64,000 bases of DNA from Echinarachnius parma (Eukaryota > Echinodermata > Echinoidea > Clypeasteroida > Echinarachniidae). Positions 42,039 to 54,534 of the stretch are shown piece by piece. Below the pieces are notes generated by a model, which ran no database searches, was not told the DNA's origin, and was given only the letters and a program-made list of their open reading frames with translations. Made by a program: the position numbers and the translations under genes. Location of the stretch: assembly GCA_037951105.1 (NCBI GenBank), contig JBAMJV010010090.1:62001-126000 (forward strand), given 5' to 3'. The number at the start of each line of letters is the position of its first letter. The stretch's first letter is position 1.

Positions 42039-42286
42039 TGGTGGTGGTGGTGGTGGTGGTGGTGGTGGTGGTGGTGGTGGTGGTGGTGGTGGTGGTGGTG
42101 GTGGTGGTGGAGGTGGTGGTGGTGGTGGTGGTGGTGGTGGTGGTGGTGGTGGTGGTGGTGGTGGTGGTGGTGGTGGTGGACTGGTGGTGGTGGTGGTGGT
42201 GGTGGTGGTGGTGGTGGTGGTGGTGGTGGTGGTGGTGGTGGTGGTGGTGGTGGTGGTGGTGGTGGTGGTGGTGGTGGTGGTGGTGA
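42039..42286. repeat. (GGT)n microsatellite, about 250 bp
   Basis: Nearly perfect GGT triplets with two interruptions (GGAGGT near 42110 and GGACTGGT near 42178). Apparent frames of poly-Gly, poly-Val or poly-Trp and the antisense poly-Pro/His/Thr are artefacts. Confidence 0.97.
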
Positions 42287-44513
42287 TGGTCACAGAAATA
42301 CAATATGGTGGTGACGGACATGGCAGTTGTGTCGCCCTGCATTCGTTATAGGCTATATAATGGTGGAGGTATATATGACACATGGACACCCGCGGCTAGC
42401 TATATGCGCATATACCTCCCACCTCCCACCTCCCACCAGTGCCCCCCCCCCCCCCCCCCCCAAAAAAAAAAAAACCATCAGCAACAACAAACAAACAAAC
42501 AAACAAAAGAAGAAAAAACATTATCAACAACAACAAACTAAAATACACAAAACATTTATTGCTCATCGATCAACGCTTATATGGACATGCAAGAAGATGA
42601 GTTGACAAGGATTTTTATCCGATTATTTCTATTTTGGTATATATAGTCAGGATTATGTAACCCCTTCTGTGTGTTCTGCAAAATGTGGGTTTTAAAAAAC
42701 GCACAGACCAACTTTGAATTTGAAAACGTATATACTTTTTAGTAAATATATATACATTATACATGTATATAATATTTATATACAATTATAATACCAAACT
42801 CCTCTTCTGCATGGCTACATAAATTAAAGCTCCCATTATCCAATAACCGAATTGAAGCTATGGAAGTATGAAATATGAGTGCAGTTGTCAAAAAAGTAAC
42901 TTTTATTTTGGATTTTGATTCATACCCGCTAAATAGGATAATATACACCAATATTTTATCCGCAAAAAATCTGCCCATGCATTTGTCCGAATATTGGCAT
43001 TTTGAAAACTCTTGAACCCCAATTTCCGAAAATGCACGAATATTTTGGGGGACTGCGGTCCACCACCACTGCAACGAAGTGCTGTAGTATTTGTTGTACA
43101 GTTTTGGTAAGGCTGAACTTTAGTAACCAAACCTGGACAGTAACATTCTAAACTAATAGTTATAACTCTACCATGCTCGACAGGTATACAAAATTACAAA
43201 CGACTAAGTAAAAAGCCTGTTATCATTTTTTTAAAGAGCCATTAAAACACAAGAGGGCGCTTTCTAAAAAGGCATTGGTTTCAACCATTTTTCATACAAA
43301 ATTATGCATGTGATGTTTTATTGAAATAATTATTAAATAGAGAGATCATCAACAACTATTTAAAAAACGCTTTTGAAAAATTTTGAAAAAGTGCAAGCAT
43401 TTTTAAATTTTTTTGAAAAAACCCAAATAATTATAAGATCAGATATATTTATTGATATTTCAGCCGTTTCTGGGTCGATTTTGACCAAATAAAGTTTATT
43501 CTGCCATTAAAATTGCATGTTCTCTCAAATTCGACACTCAGTTTTTCATTACCTCACAAACAAATTGTGATGTGCAGCGCCCTCTCTACCAAAACTAAAT
43601 AGTGTGAATTACATAACTCTGATCGGCCTAATTTATTGATATTTCAGCCGTTTCTGAACCGATTTTGATCAAATAAAGTTTATTCTGCCATTAACATTGT
43701 ATGCTCTTTCAAAATTAAAAAAATAATTTTACTTCGTGCAGCGCCCTCTATACCAAAACTGAACTACCCCTTTAATCAAAGAGCTCCTTGCACTGTTGCA
43801 GGCCCGGGGATAGATGCATGCCTACTGGAAAATCAAGAAAGAGCCATATACAAGAACCCCCAATCTCTCCCCCACCCCTAAAAACACACACACACGATCA
43901 AACATATATATATATTATCTGAAGAGTTCATAATGCAAACATATATAATGCAATTTTCACATTAATATTTTGTAGACAAAGCTGAAAGGCAAGTTTCCAT
44001 CATGTAATACAAAACATTGGCTAAACATTATTATGAAACCTAATTTGTGTACTTGTATAATTATAAAAGACGAAGAAAAGAACAGGCAAGGTGCAGGGGG
44101 AAGCGGGGGAGGGGGGGGGGGGGGTTCAGTTGATCCCCATGAAAATATTGGATCCTTGCGCTCCCTAACTGATGACCCCCAAAATGCTGACCCCCCCCCC
44201 CCCCCCCCCTTCCCCAAAATCTCAAAAGCGTATCGACGAGTCTAAAATCAAACAAACAAACAATCATCATAATGGAGTTTCCAATATATTATTTCCAATT
44301 TTATGTCCAATTTTATTGGACCCGCGGGCCCATTTTAAAAATGGTCCTGACATGGGCTTTCCAACCGTGTTTCCATACTTTAGGCCTACATATTTACTTA
44401 TTTACTTTTCATTTGAAATGTGCTTTTTATAGAATGGGTTGATAAATCCCTGCAATCTGATTGGTTGAGAGCAAAATTTGTGCAGACAATTAATTGTACT
44501 GGATGCATGAAAA

Positions 44514-44690
44514 GTCATGCGTCCGGTAAAAAAATCATGCGTCCGGTAAAAATTTCATGCGTCCGGTAAAAAATTTCATGCGTCCGGTAAAAACAATCAT
44601 GCGTCCGGTAACAAATTTCATGCGTCCGGTAAAAAATTTCATGCGTCCGGTAAAATTATTTCATGCATCCGGTAATTTTTCTAATTTTTA
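44514..44690. repeat. Eight 20-22-bp direct repeats (CATGCGTCCGGTAAAAA)
   Basis: Core CATGCGTCCGGTAAAAA with a variable A/T spacer, eight times in a row; the last unit has CATGCATCCGG. It lies within a repeat bounded by TATAGAATGGG (44425) and CCCATTCTATA (44723). Confidence 0.9.
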
Positions 44691-44911
44691 ATTTTTTGAC
44701 TTTTTGGGGGGCGTAACAATGCCCATTCTATAAAACAGATGATGCGCAAGTTTATTTCGTGGGTCGGTGGAATTGTTCGCCTCGTGGGTTTAACAGTTCC
44801 GTAGTTACCTTGTGCAAACAATTCCTACCGACCCACTCATACCTGCGCATCATTTGTATAATAATGTATGTTTTTCAAATTTGGTATGTGGTATGTAGGC
44901 GAATTTTACAC

Positions 44912-45040
44912 CGGGCCGAGATACACATTCTGTAATTAGCCACTGAATCTGACCTATAGCCACTGAATCTGACTTATAGCCACTGAATCTGACCCATAGC
45001 CACTAATCTGACCTATAGCCACCATCCTAGGGTAAGGGTA

Positions 45041-45075
<35 letters not shown>

Positions 45076-45136
45076 TTATGTTTTTGTTTTTGTTTTACTG
45101 ATAGTATATCAATGTGTATCTCGGCCCGATGTCAAA
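44912..45136. repeat. MITE with GGGCCGAGATACACATT ends and inner 22-bp and TTAGGG repeats
   Basis: Ends GGGCCGAGATACACATT and AATGTGTATCTCGGCCC are inverted. Inside are four copies of a 22-bp unit (TAGCCACTGAATCTGACC) and a GGGTTAGGGTTTAGGG stretch. Confidence 0.88.
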
Positions 45137-45329
45137 CTAGTATGTAGGCTACATGTACTACAAACAAACAATAAATCCTCCGATAAGCATTATCTTACCG
45201 ATCATGCAAGATGGCGCTCGACCACATTAAAATTCGGGTCCCATTTATATTTCCCCAGCGATCGAGTCCAAACTTCCCATACAAACTGTATGTGTACGGC
45301 CGGTACGCGTATAATACTACGAATCCAGG

Positions 45330-46787
45330 ACAACTCGGCCAACGGATAACTCGACCCTTACCAACTCGGCCAACGACCCTTACATACTCGGCCAACCCGA
45401 GTTGGTAGGGGTCCGGTCTGACTTCGGACAACTCGACCCCTTTTATTTTTGTTTAATTTTCGACATTTTAAATATTTTTTTCTAAATAAAAAGTAATAAA
45501 ATGGGAAGAAACGGTCTTCACGGGCATCATGTGTAAATTTTGTTACGTGAAATAAAGTATTTGTGGAGATAATTTGATTTTTGAAAGGTCATACTTCTGG
45601 TGGGTTTTTTCCTCGTCGCCAAGATTTTGTCACGTGATATCCTCCGCACTCGAACCCACTCGACAGTCGATTTGTGCCTATTTTTCAATCAATTCGCCTT
45701 GAAACAAAATATTCAATAACTGTTCGCTTAAATTGGAGTTTTGTGAGTCTCAAGCTGTTAATTTTTTATTGACATGAACTCTTAAACGTACATTTTCAAG
45801 CACAAAACTCTCCTAATCGCGAGTTGCTTCAAGCCCAGTTCGTATGACATCCTCCGCACTCGGCCGTTATTGGTAAGTGACTAAGTCGATTTGTGTCTAA
45901 TTTTCAATCAATTCGCCTTGAAACAAAATATTTAATAACTGTTCGCTTAAATTGGAGTTTTGTAAGTCTCAAACTGTTACATTTTGTTGACATGAACTCT
46001 TAAACGTACATTTTCAAGCTCAAAACTCTCCTAATCGCGAGTGGCTTCAAGCCTAGTTCGTATGCCGTGGCCGCGGTGCCCTAAGCTCCAGGGCGGCCTC
46101 GCATCGACAAGTCCGCCGCCGCAGCGGCCTGCCCTTGTTCTGGGACTACGCTACGCTGTGTTCGCTGGGTCGTATTGACCGAGTATTTTTGTATGAAACT
46201 CTCTTTTTTAAGACCAATTTACAGTCCCCTATGCAAAGATTGAACCCCACATTTTCATATTTGATGGACGATTCTTTGGATTTAGTTTCTGGTGGCCATA
46301 ATAAACAACAAATTGAGCCTGGGTAAGGCCAGTAAAAATTTAACGCCAAGTTCACAACAGACCGCATAACTTGCCCCTTGCATGCCCTGTTGCTGCGTTT
46401 CACCGTTGCTGCGAATTGTGTTAGCAAGGAGTGTTAGACTCTGTCTAGTGCAGTGCATGGTCGAGTCATTTTCTAAATTTGTAACAAATTATAATAAATG
46501 CATAGAATAGATAGCAAACAAATAAATGGAATTTGTCTGACATTTTGTCCCCCCAGAGTAACCAAGACAACAGTGGCGCGGTGTACCCTGCAAGTGATTG
46601 GGGGGGGGGGGGGGGCACATGTATCGCGATTTATTGGAGGCAGATGAGATTATGTTTGATTGCTTTTGCAAATTATTTGGGGGAGGGGGGCACGGGGGAG
46701 CATGTGCCGTGAAACCCGGGGAGCATGTGTCGTGAAACCCGTAGCTGTGCCACCGCAAGACAATGACGTAGCGTGGGCAGTTGGACG
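45330..46787. repeat. Left arm of a long inverted repeat
   Basis: Pairs with 56752-58138 over roughly 1.4 kb at very high similarity, judged by eye. Landmarks from outside in: GGACAACTCGGCCAACGGAT, AGTCAGACCGG on the other strand, two tandem units of about 215 bp (CTCCTAATCGCGAGT in each), GTGTTCGCTGGGTCG, a G run, and CCGCAAGACAATGACGTAG. The left arm has about 70-100 bp not in the right arm near 46620-46720. A 93-codon frame is conserved in both arms but has no recognisable domain. Confidence 0.9.
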
Positions 46788-46794
46788 GTGACTG

Positions 46795-46985
46795 GTCGGG
46801 TCGCCCCCCGTCCGGTCGCCCCCGTTACATACTCGCCTCCTATACAAAGTCGCCCCCATTACATACTCGCCTCCTATACAAAGTCGCCCCGTTACATACT
46901 CGCCTCCTATACAAAGTCGCCTCCTCACCAAGTCGCCCCCTAATTGTCTGGACAGGTCGCCTCCATACCAAGTCCCCCCCTATGT
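46795..46985. repeat. 33-bp minisatellite (TTACATACTCGCCTCC)
   Basis: About five units of CCCCCRTTACATACTCGCC followed by TCCTATACAAAGTCG, with degenerate ends. Directly inside the left arm of the long inverted repeat. Confidence 0.85.
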
Positions 46986-47041
46986 TTGGGTATTTGCTCT
47001 TCAATGTATTGGTATTTTTTACTTCTGTCTTCTTTCTTTCT

Positions 47042-47683
47042 TAAAGGGACAGGTCCACTTTTACAAAACGTCTGAACAGCTTTCAGTTGACGGATGGAGA
47101 TCAATGTAACACGCAAAAAAAAAAATCAGAGCGAACAGCCCTCTAATTTGGATTCTACGAATGAAAAACGAATGCGTCCCTCCATTTAAACTATATATCG
47201 GTCAATAAAGGAGTTCAACTGATTTAGCATAATATTACAACAATATAGTACTAATTCTCGTAAAGGTATTGTGAAGCCGACATTTGTTATCGTATGTCAC
47301 GGAAAAAGATCTCAAAAAGAAAGAATATATAATTACATGTAGTCAGTTTAAGCGATGTTTGGGTATTTTGCTTGGTAAACGCTCACACATTAGTACTTAT
47401 GCGCGGGTCACGTAGCTAGTGCGGGTCACGTAGGGGTCATGCATACCGATCTGGCACTCCGTGAAATCTATGTACGAACTTACTCACCGGCTGAAAATAC
47501 GTATGTACCTAATTAACCGACGTCCCTCAGTTTATTCAGTTTTAGGTCTATAACTCCACGAAAAAGAGATTTCAAGCCCTAATTTTTTCAGGCATGCTAT
47601 TAAATGACATTTCCTTTCATACAAGACAATAACCTCGCAACTTTTGAATTTTGGCTTGCAAAAGTGGATCTCTCCCTTTAACA
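47042..47683. repeat. TTAA-flanked MITE
   Basis: Begins TTAAAGGGACAGGTCCACTT and ends AAGTGGATCTCTCCCTTTAA. Interior AT-rich with no domain-bearing frame. Confidence 0.85.
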
Positions 47684-48903
47684 TGTCTTGTAACATCACA
47701 GTTAAACTTACTTATTTACATATTTTGGGGTTTAAAAAGGTACAGCAAATAGGTTTAAAATACTGTTCGCTAGGGATTACGATTGGGTTATCGCGTGAAA
47801 CTTGGCCATGCATTAAAGTGTTTGTGTGTGTGTGTGTGACTGTGTGTGTGTGTGAGTGCTTTAGTGGAAATTAAGCTAAAAGATGGCCTAAATCGTATGT
47901 AAAATTTAATAAAAATAGTAACTCCATTTAATTTATCATATAAATCCTGACAGATACATTTTTGGAAGTTTAAACTAGAGGAAGGAGCTACTTATTGAAA
48001 AAAAAAAAAAAATTTAAATACAAAATGATAAAAAGCTTCTGGGTAGCCGTTTTATATTTTTGGTGCTCATGCATTCAAAATGAATATTTACGCCAGCTGG
48101 TATCCAGATGGTTGAACATAGGGATAGGATACTAAAACGACAGTGGCATATCATATCAGATTGGCCAGGGGCCATGGGGAGGGGGGAGGGGGCACATTCC
48201 CATTCAATATAGTTTTTTAGAAATTGTTTTTTTATGAAAGCATCATGGTTAGACCACATACTCTATATTACTTTTCTTTTGTATTATTTTGTATTTAATT
48301 ATCGTTGGGGGCTCACTTTGTTTCAACTTATTTCATTCTTTTTCTAATTATTGATCATTAACGGTACATGTAGTGGTGTAGCCAGTCTGTTGTATAGCGT
48401 ATTTGGACTTATGAGCAGTTGCTGTATCATTGGGGGCCACCAGGGGAAAGGGGGGTGCCTTGATTTTTATGAGGGGGCAGTTTTTTGCCCGACCGGTTTC
48501 AATGGCTGATAATCACCATTTATACCTCAAATTATATAATCTGGCCCGATAATGAGCATTTCCCTAATAATGACCTTTCCCTAATCTTATATTTATGCTT
48601 ATATTAAAATTACACATTTTGGGGCAGATATCAGTTGTCCATATTTGTCATGGAAGTATGAATTTTTCGTCAGGTGCATGTGCCCCCCCCCCCCCCCCCA
48701 CCCCCGTCCCCTGTAACTGCCCTTTCTGATTGGGGGAGACATGATTGATTGGGGGCACACTCTTTGTAATAATGTATTTTTAAAAAGATTTCCTCATGTT
48801 CCCCATATTTCATCCCCTTTATTCATTCCAACACTTATGTGATCAAATAAGGGACTGACACCACCACCACACGCACACACACATACGCCCACATATCGAC
48901 CTA

Positions 48904-48930
48904 GAACGCTAGCGCTCCGCGCTAGCGTTC
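48904..48930. repeat. Perfect 12-bp hairpin
   Basis: GAACGCTAGCGC, loop TCC, GCGCTAGCGTTC. No U tract or gene next to it, so not a bacterial-type terminator. Likely the centre of a small palindrome. Confidence 0.85.
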
Positions 48931-49075
48931 ACTAGAGTTAGGTGGAGAGCAGCTTATTCATGCGCTTTCATGCACACATACATCTGCAAAAATATAGATA
49001 AGACAGACAATCATATTAATTTATGCTATTTCATTCTTTTAATGAAATTAAACTCCACTTGAAAAACATATACAT

Positions 49076-49642
49076 TAAAGGACAATGAAATCCAGACAAA
49101 TTGTTGTATGCACTAAAAGACACTAAATATAATGAATAGTCCCTGAAAATTTGAGCACAATCGGTCAAGAAATAAGAAAACTATGGCTCTTTGAAAAGAG
49201 CTATGTATTTCTTCGAGTGACTCAAATTGGCAACGCACTCTGGCAAAGTTGTGGACAACTCCCCATACATTTTGTACACAAAATTTCAATTTTGTTACAT
49301 TTTCTCAAAATTTATGTTTACCCTTCGTTCGAGTTCAACATATGTTTTGTACTAGAATGCTTTTATACATAACATATCATGAGTTGGGGGAATGAAAAAA
49401 TGTGACTATGAAGAAAACTGTAAAAATGGGAACTTTTGTGTACAAAACATATGGGGAGTTGTCCACACACTTATTAGAGTGCGTTGCCAATTTGAGTTCC
49501 CCATAGGAATAAATGGACATCTTCAAAGAGCCGTAGTTTTCTTGTTTCTTGCCCGATTATGCTCTAACTTTCAGAGATTATTCCTCTTAATCTCCTCAAG
49601 ACTATGAAAGCAACATTTTGCTTGGGTTTCATTGCCCTTTAA
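49076..49642. repeat. TTAA-flanked MITE with internal inverted copies
   Basis: Begins TTAAAGGACAATGAAATCC and ends GGTTTCATTGCCCTTTAA. The CTCCCCATACATTTTGTAC segment near 49260 is inverted against 49434 and repeated near 49766. A related end AAAGGGCAATGAAACCCAAG occurs near 30989. Confidence 0.8.
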
Positions 49643-50829
49643 CTAATAATTATACCTGACTAAGTGCCATAGGGCAATTGTTAAATATGCTACATGTATT
49701 GTAAAAATATGAATGAACCTTTGTTTACAATTAAATAGAAATATAAAACTGAACGATGAGAAATTTGTGTACAAAACATATGGGGAGTTGTCCACAAACC
49801 TATTAAAGTTGCCGATTTGAGTACCCCAAATGGACATCTTAAATGAGTCATAACTTGCTTACTGTTCTTGTTCCTTGACCAATATTGTTCTAATTTCCAG
49901 TGATTTGTCCTTCCATCTCAGATTTAGGTCGGTTGCCATGGTAATAGGCATACATGAGTGGCAGAAATAAATTACATATTTTCTCATATATAATGAGAAC
50001 TATGATCTTTGACCTTTAACCTAATGACCTCGAGATACATACATATAAGTTAAAATCTGTCAACCGGTTCTGGAGATATCGCGATCACGAGAACGGGACG
50101 TACGTAGGGACGGACGGACGGACAACCCGAAAACATAATGCCTCTGGTTTCATCTTCTATAGTTGATCCAATCTTGGCCTCTAGTGAAGGAGATTAGATT
50201 CCAATTCCAGCTGTGAAAGAAACAAATTGAAAAGGAACAGATAACATATATAAATAAATCAAGCCTCCACACTAACTTTTCTTTCTACTTGCCCATTTGG
50301 GCAAGCAAAATCAGGAATGTTCAAGTTTTACATGCCTGAAGAGAAAATTACTTGTCCATAAAAACAATGTGAACAAAAAAGACAAATTAATTCTGCTAGG
50401 TATGAATTGTCTAGTTTGCTTGCCTGATTGCGCAAATAAATAACTGTTCCAACTAAAAGAGAACAATGTTATTTCATATGTGTTGATCTCATCTAGAAGT
50501 AAGAGGGCAAGTACAAAAAAAAAGTTAGTGTGGCGGCTTGGTTCAGTTCCGTTTCATTTAGTGTAGAATGCCATAAAAACATGTCGGTCGAGTCTTAGCA
50601 ACTTTGTGAATGATTGATTTTCATTTTCTATATTCTGACTAAATAATTTGTGTGATTAATACATGCATGGAGACTTTCTTCTTCACGGTTTCAAATGAAG
50701 AAGATATCAATGTAGCAGAGTCCAGCATCTGTTCTTCCAGCTTAGACATTGAAGGCAGGCAAATGAAGATGTCATACCAGTCCCTTTGGTGGTCCCAAAT
50801 ATCTAAAGTACATTTTTTCTAAAAGCTTA

Positions 50830-51400
50830 CTTTAAAGGGACCTGGGGCCCCAGCTTTATTACAAATTGTTATATTTATGGATATTTCAGCCGTCTCTGAA
50901 CCGATTTATTATTAATTATTATTTAAATATTATGCTCTTTCAAATTTTACACTCAGTTTTTCATTACCTCACAAAAAAAAAGTAGTCTAGCGCCCTCTCT
51001 ACCAAAACTCAACTATCCCTTTAATACGTTTGTTCTCTGGCTACTAATGAATAAACTTGTTGGAATAATCAAAAGAAGGGCAGCCAAACAAGACCAATAC
51101 AACTCATTTTACAGGTAACTGATTAGAGAGGTGGTAAATTTTGATTCTCCCTATATCAGATAATCAAGTTTTAAAGCGATAGTTGAGTTTTGGTATAGAG
51201 GGCGCTACACAAACAAATAGGCCTACTAATTTGTTTGTGAGATAATGAGAAACTTAAGTGTCAAATTTGTAAGAGCATATGATTTAATGACAGGATAAAC
51301 TTGATCAAAATCGGTTCAGAAATCGCCGAAATATCCATAAACATAACCATTTGTAATAATTGTGGGGCCCCACAATCATTTTATAATTTTGAACCAGACG
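50830..51400. repeat. Foldback pair of GCGCCCTCT MITEs
   Basis: 50830-51022 runs from AAAGGGACCTGGGGCCCC to GCGCCCTCTCTACCAAAAC..CCCTTTAA. 51172-51375 is its reverse relative, from TTGGTATAGAGGGCGC to GGGGCCCC. The related sequence at 43440-43770 shares ATTTCAGCCGTTTCTG and GCGCCCTCT. Confidence 0.75.
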
Positions 51401-53091
51401 TTAACACAATGTAAAAAGTGCTACCTCTTATTAAAAATTTACAAAAGAGGTTTTTATATAGTTGTTGATTATCTCTCTATCTAATCACTATTTCAACAAA
51501 ACATCACATGCAGGGGTGGCAGAACTGGGGGGGGGGGGGGCTGCTCCCCCCCCCCCCCCCCCCATTTTTGGCTTTTAATAAATTACATAAGTATAAAATA
51601 ACAATTATTTAATAAATGATGCTCATTGTGGTGTGAGGGGGTGGTGTTCAACTCCTCAATTACCCCCCCCCCCCCTCAACCCGGGTGCGACCCATTTTTG
51701 TGGTCAGCCCCCCCCCCCCCCCCCCCCTCACTTTCAAAACCTTTCTGCGGTCCCTGACATGCACAATATTTTATTTTAAATGATTAAAACCAATGAGTTT
51801 TTAGAGAGCACGGGTCCACTTGAGTTTTAACTGCTCTTTTTAAAAATGATAACAGGCTTTTTACTTAGTCAATTTTTAATTTTGCAAGCATGGTGGAGTT
51901 ATAACTAATAGTTTGTAATGTAATGGTGCAGGTTTTGGTTACTAAATTTCAGTTTGACCAAAACTGTACTCTCTTTACCAAAACTGAACTATCCCATCAA
52001 GGTTAATTAGCTTTCTATGAAGCTGAAAATTAAGTTACCTACTGCTTTGTAGTGAAACCACCAAGATTTCACTTGAAGAGGGGAGAAACTGCACATTCTA
52101 CCTTTAAAGGACCTAAACTAAAGAATACAACATACTTTGACACTTATTCCATAGTTGATGACTTGAAACATAGGTCTGCCGAAAAAAAATCCATGAAAAT
52201 AAACACAGTTGTGATTTAAGACTAGTTTTCTGGTGCCAAATCTCACTAAGCAGCCAGTTTACGCCCCACCCACATTTAGGGTCCGGAATCGGCAGCGTGA
52301 TCGACATGTGATTGACAATTCATTGGCTTACGTCATGACGCGTCATCTACAGAATTTAGTTCATTAGTCCGTTCTTTAGATGACGTCACATTTTGGCGAT
52401 TTAAAAGGGGCGTTCCCAGGACAATTAGATATTTACTAATTACCCCAAAATTGATTGATTTCATGAGAAATGACTGCCAAATTCTTTTTTGGGGGAAAAA
52501 ATTCATATAGAGCCGAATTGTGAAAATTAGGCCATCTGGACGCTGTAGTTCCTTTAAGTTATTTTCCACATGCACATCCACCCATGCCCATGTTGCACGC
52601 CCCCCCCCCCCCCCCCTCCACACTTATCCCCTCCACATATCCCATTCACTGCATGAATGCATCTGCCTGCACACACTCCCCCTTTGTCCCACATCCTGCT
52701 TTTTCTTCCAGCTTCCCAGCTCTACCCTCACCTACCCCAAATTAGTGCACTTCTTTTGTCCTGTCCACTCTTCAGTGCTTGCAATATGCGTGCATTTAGT
52801 CTTTCAAAACTCCCAAAGTAATATTTTCTGACAAGCCTACATATTCATCATCAATAAGAGTAAAGGGTTTTCAACATCACCCTCTCAAGGCTGTAAGAAA
52901 AACATGTGTTTCGATTAATTTATATTTTAACAATCTTCTCTTTGATGAGTGCCAATGTAGTAATAATCGTGACATTGTCCTAGCATTTTTTTTCAAAAAG
53001 AATTCTTTTTTCTTAATTTTTTTTTTTTTTTTTTTTTTGGGGGGGGGGGGGGGCATGTGCCCCTGTGCCCGCTCCCCATACTAGTTTTGCC

Positions 53092-53478
53092 CATAGGCGT
53101 ACCCAGGGGGGGGGGGGGTTGGGGGTTCATACCCCCCCCTTTTCAAGTTGTAAATGGTCTTGAGACCAAATTTTAGCGGACTCGACTGTCATTTTCGATG
53201 GTCTCGGCCTCGATAAGTGCGAAAAACCATGGTCTCGGCCTCGAAAAGTGCGAAAAACCGTGGTCTTGGCCTAGAAAATGTCAAAAAAATGTGGTCTTGG
53301 CCTCGAAAATGTCGAAAATTCACGGTCTTGGCTTAAAGGTTTCTCAACCACTGGGTCTTGGTCTCGGCCTCGAAAATTGTGGACCGGATCGGACCTGGTC
53401 TCGAAAATTTTGAAGGTTACTTGGTCTCGGCTTCGAAAAAAAACTCCCTCATTTAAAAAGTCCTGGGTACGCCACTGG
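53092..53478. repeat. Element with TAGGCGTACCCAGG ends and inner tandem repeats
   Basis: Left ATAGGCGTACCCAGG followed by a G run; right CCTGGGTACGCCACTGG. Inside, about seven units of roughly 31 bp (GGTCTCGGCCTCGAAAA). A relative starts at 36934 (GCATAGGCGTACCCAG). Confidence 0.8.
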
Positions 53479-53565
53479 TTTTGCCACTGGTTCTAAGTAT
53501 ACAAATTGGTGAAGTAAAGTTAGATTTAATATTTAGTAACAGGCATACACAAGTTACCAACTCAC

Positions 53566-53683
53566 ATAATGAAGATGATCTTATGATCGTTTTCGTGTAC
53601 CCAGTCAGACAAGTCTACAACCAAGATGACGACAGATGAAGGCCGTGAACGCACCCTTTCTTGCAGCCGTAGATCTTCTGCGC
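53566..53683 (-). CDS. Unidentified candidate exon
   Basis: 118 nt, open, between an acceptor (CACTTGTAG) and a donor (ATTAT|GTGAGT), starting and ending in phase 2. The reading begins AEDLRLQERVRSRPSS, continues VVILVVDLSDWVHENDH and ends KIIFI: a basic helix-like start followed by a strongly hydrophobic strand ending in Asp. I do not recognise the family. A degenerate copy lies at about 54276-54435 (5' in the same orientation), just as real exons here have copies. It belongs neither to GAA, whose start is 13 kb downstream, nor to RABGEF1, which is on the other strand. It could be an exon of an unknown minus-strand gene, an exon fragment or a fortuitous frame. Confidence 0.4.
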
Positions 53684-53754
53684 CTACAAGTGGAAAGAAT
53701 GTGATAAAATAAATAAAGCATAAATGAAAATGAGTAAAGAAAATAGTGCTTCCC

Positions 53755-53850
53755 TGGGATTCAAACCCGACACCTCCAAGGCTTTCTAGCTCAGTCGGGA
53801 GAGCATCGGTCAGGTGACCCAGAGCCTCCGTTCAAATCCTGAGGAGGCCA
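53755..53850 (+). repeat. tRNA-derived SINE, second copy
   Basis: Plus strand shows GCTTTCTAGCTCAGTCGGGAG (A-box-like, cut here) and CGTTCAAATCCTGAGG (B-box-like), with loop-like CAGGTGA between. It is preceded by an inverted TTCAAACCCGACACCTCC stretch and flanked by AAAGAAAAT on one side and ATTTTCTTTG on the other. Degenerate, so not a functional tRNA. Confidence 0.5.
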
Positions 53851-54275
53851 TATTTTCTTTGCTCAGTTTCATTTATATTACATAATCCTTGGTAGTTTCT
53901 CTATGTTTGTCTTTATGAAATGAAACTAAATAATGTAATAGTATGAAATGAAATGAATATAAAACCAAGATAGTATACATCCCTATTTTGCATTGTAATT
54001 GTATGCTTTATACATACATCCAGAGATCTGACATTAGTGGTGTAATATTATGGGGGCATGTGCTTCAAATAATTTGTCTTAAACAATTAAATCACAGGGG
54101 TAAAATTCTTTTCAAAATAAATAAAAACATAGGGGGTGCCCCCATATAATTCACATGCTCCCACCCCTACTTGGTCTGACCATTCTATGCCACTGCTCAA
54201 AAAATTCACAAGCGGACTTGGTGGCGCTCCAACCCACAACTTCTTGATTTCCCCAAAATTACCAAATAAGAGAAC

Positions 54276-54435
54276 TTACATCATAGATGATCATGATCAT
54301 TCTGGTGTACAGTCAGAAAAGTCTGCAACTAAGATTCATCTCCTCCAAAAGATGTATTCGGACCGATAGATGGATGAAGGCCTTGAATGCAGTAAGTTGA
54401 CTCTCTTAATATCAGAGGTGGATCTTGATGAGTCT
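54276..54435 (-). repeat. Degenerate copy of the orphan exon at 53566-53683
   Basis: Shares AAGGCCTTCATC, GTTGCAGACTTTTCTGACTG-like and GATGTAAG (donor-side) segments with the orphan exon, but with stops. It lies about 600 bp 5' of it on the same strand. Confidence 0.65.
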
Positions 54436-54534
54436 AAACCTATAATAGCAGAAAGAATAATGAATATAAATCACAAGATTACATATTCCTATTTATGCCT
54501 GACATTATAAATTCAACCAAGTCAACATCACTAT

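Larger units (their letters stand above)
40687..45320. other. GAA upstream region: promoter side, then repeat-rich intergenic DNA
   Basis: 40687-41100 is the 5' flank of GAA and carries a TCACGTGA site; no TATA box or initiator can be placed with confidence. Beyond it are G/C homopolymers (41163, 41243, 41797, 42440, 44110, 44190), the GGT array, AT-rich DNA at 42500-43240, a MITE-like stretch at 43250-43760 with GCGCCCTCT motifs at its edges, and small tandem arrays. I see no exon here. Confidence 0.55.

Noticed and set aside
41886-42389. Frames of poly-Gly, poly-Val, poly-Trp, poly-Pro, poly-His and poly-Thr
   Set aside because: Translations of the GGT microsatellite.
44514-44690. CRISPR-like array
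   Set aside because: Units are directly adjacent with only a few A/T bases between, in a eukaryotic genome without cas genes; ordinary tandem repeat.
45030-45080. Interstitial telomere
   Set aside because: Only a few imperfect TTAGGG-like units inside a small MITE.
46146-46427. 93-codon frame conserved in both inverted arms
   Set aside because: Similarity is explained by the arms being duplicates at DNA level; no splice context or domain.
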